From: an uncultured Oscillospiraceae bacterium
GTDB taxonomy: Bacteria > Bacillota > Clostridia > Oscillospirales > Oscillospiraceae
Length of the DNA stretch: 52,546 bases
Direction of reading: 5' to 3'
Assembly: GCA_934511165.1 (NCBI GenBank)
Contig: CAKSWA010000010.1
Coordinates: 1 to 52,546 of the forward strand
Position 1 is the first letter of the stretch; each line of letters starts with the position of its first letter. The notes beneath the pieces are model-generated. The model was given only the letters and a program-made list of their open reading frames with translations, did no database searches and was not told the DNA's origin. Made by a program: the position numbers and the translations under genes. Positions 52,056 through 52,546 of this stretch are shown piece by piece.

Positions 52056-52546
52056 TACTTCTGTACCTCCTCTCTCTTCTCGGCGGGCGTTTCCGCCGCC
52101 GGAGCCGCCGGGGCGGCCTGTTCCGCTTTCTTCGCCCGTTTCTTCTGGCGTTCAGCGATCCACATTTTGATGATGAGCGAGAACGCCGCCATGTACACGA
52201 TCACAGCGATGATAACGTCGGTGATGTACTCATTGTACACGGTAAGGTTGGTGATCTGGAGACCGGCGATGTCAAGGATGGACATGAAGCAGCCGGTGAA
52301 GATCACGGCGATGGGGTTGTTCACGGCGAGCAGCGCCACGGCGATGCCGTTGAAGCCCGCCGCCGGGAGGCTCTGGTACGTTGTCCAGAAGAACTCGGTA
52401 TTGCCGGAAAGATAATAGAGCGAACCGGCCGCACCGGCAAGTGCTCCCGCGATCGCCATGGAGAGAATGATGTTGCGCTTGTCGTGGATACCGGCGTAAC
52501 GCGCCGCATGGCGGTTCGCGCCGCAGGCGCGCAGCTCATAGCCGAA
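52055..52546 (-). CDS. Nucleoside-type ABC permease (NupP-like), partial
   Basis: The C-terminal 163 residues of a second permease; the gene begins beyond the right edge. The visible part starts with FGYELRACGANRHAARYAGI, the coupling loop of the RbsC-like class, and continues through helices with AGALAGAAGSLYYL. It ends in a Lys/Glu-rich cytoplasmic tail with many alanines and prolines. The two permeases form a heterodimer in the NupNOPQ/BmpA systems. The binding protein and ATPase genes should lie to the right. Confidence 0.9.
   Translation of the reverse strand, partial: FGYELRACGANRHAARYAGIHDKRNIILSMAIAGALAGAAGSLYYLSGNTEFFWTTYQSLPAAGFNGIAVALLAVNNPIAVIFTGCFMSILDIAGLQITNLTVYNEYITDVIIAVIVYMAAFSLIIKMWIAERQKKRAKKAEQAAPAAPAAETPAEKREEVQK

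Overview
The window is a high-GC segment of a Firmicutes chromosome, most probably an anaerobic gut member of the Clostridia, order Oscillospirales. The assignment is inferred from gene content: PadR/DUF1700 pairs, DnaD/DnaI primosome genes, a U32 protease, an MreCD-PBP2 block, an SAM-I riboswitch before metK, and AGGAGG ribosome sites with some GTG and TTG starts. I see no rRNA, tRNA, CRISPR array, phage block or intact insertion sequence. Genes are tightly packed in short operons, and several are closed by strong, often bidirectional, hairpin terminators.

Layout. (1) 113-5691, minus strand: dnaD-like, dnaI-like, DUF2804, HD-domain yfbR, DUF896 and pepF. (2) 5842-19228, plus strand: U32 protease, maf, mreC, mreD, PBP2, then mgsA, hisS, yifB/comM, a HAD phosphatase, thiI, cinA and a phosphoribosyltransferase. 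(3) 19271-21689: tadA and mntP, whose 5' ends overlap, then a decayed spot. The decayed spot holds a truncated DUF1700 gene, a headless short-chain dehydrogenase fragment and a 120-bp inverted-repeat element, all behind a padR gene with a clear operator. (4) 21756-29657: an uncharacterised metabolic cluster. It has three phosphoenolpyruvate-hydrolase-family TIM barrels, one Tm-1-like (UPF0261) protein, a Dabb-domain protein and an MFS carrier on the minus strand, a LysR regulator, and a divergent citrate-type (CitMHS) transporter. (5) 29750-36803: pta, an XRE regulator with lepA, a GNAT gene, a nitroreductase, metK under an SAM-I riboswitch, and a CDF metal exporter. (6) 36819-46304: a DUF4015 glycosidase-like protein, rpiB, a PHP phosphatase, a glycosyltransferase-CsaB fusion, a histidine phosphatase-GNAT fusion, a PPP-type phosphatase, a YugP-type zinc protease and a beta-helix-like lipoprotein. 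(7) 46547-50313: a lower-GC FecCD-type ABC importer with a methyltransferase, bounded on both sides by the same 31-nt hairpin core. (8) 50374-52546, minus strand: uridine kinase with two nucleoside-type ABC permeases, the second cut by the window edge.

The best candidate for an undescribed system is region 4. Two similar barrels and one divergent barrel are co-transcribed with the Tm-1-like ATP-binding protein and flanked by two different transporters and a LysR regulator. The logic looks like uptake and cleavage of a small organic acid, but the substrate cannot be read from sequence. The 5' leader of the MFS gene carries a terminator-like hairpin, and another hairpin follows the MFS gene. 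Together these suggest staged expression. Region 7 is the second candidate: its flanking repeat and base composition look like a cassette acquired next to a terminator.
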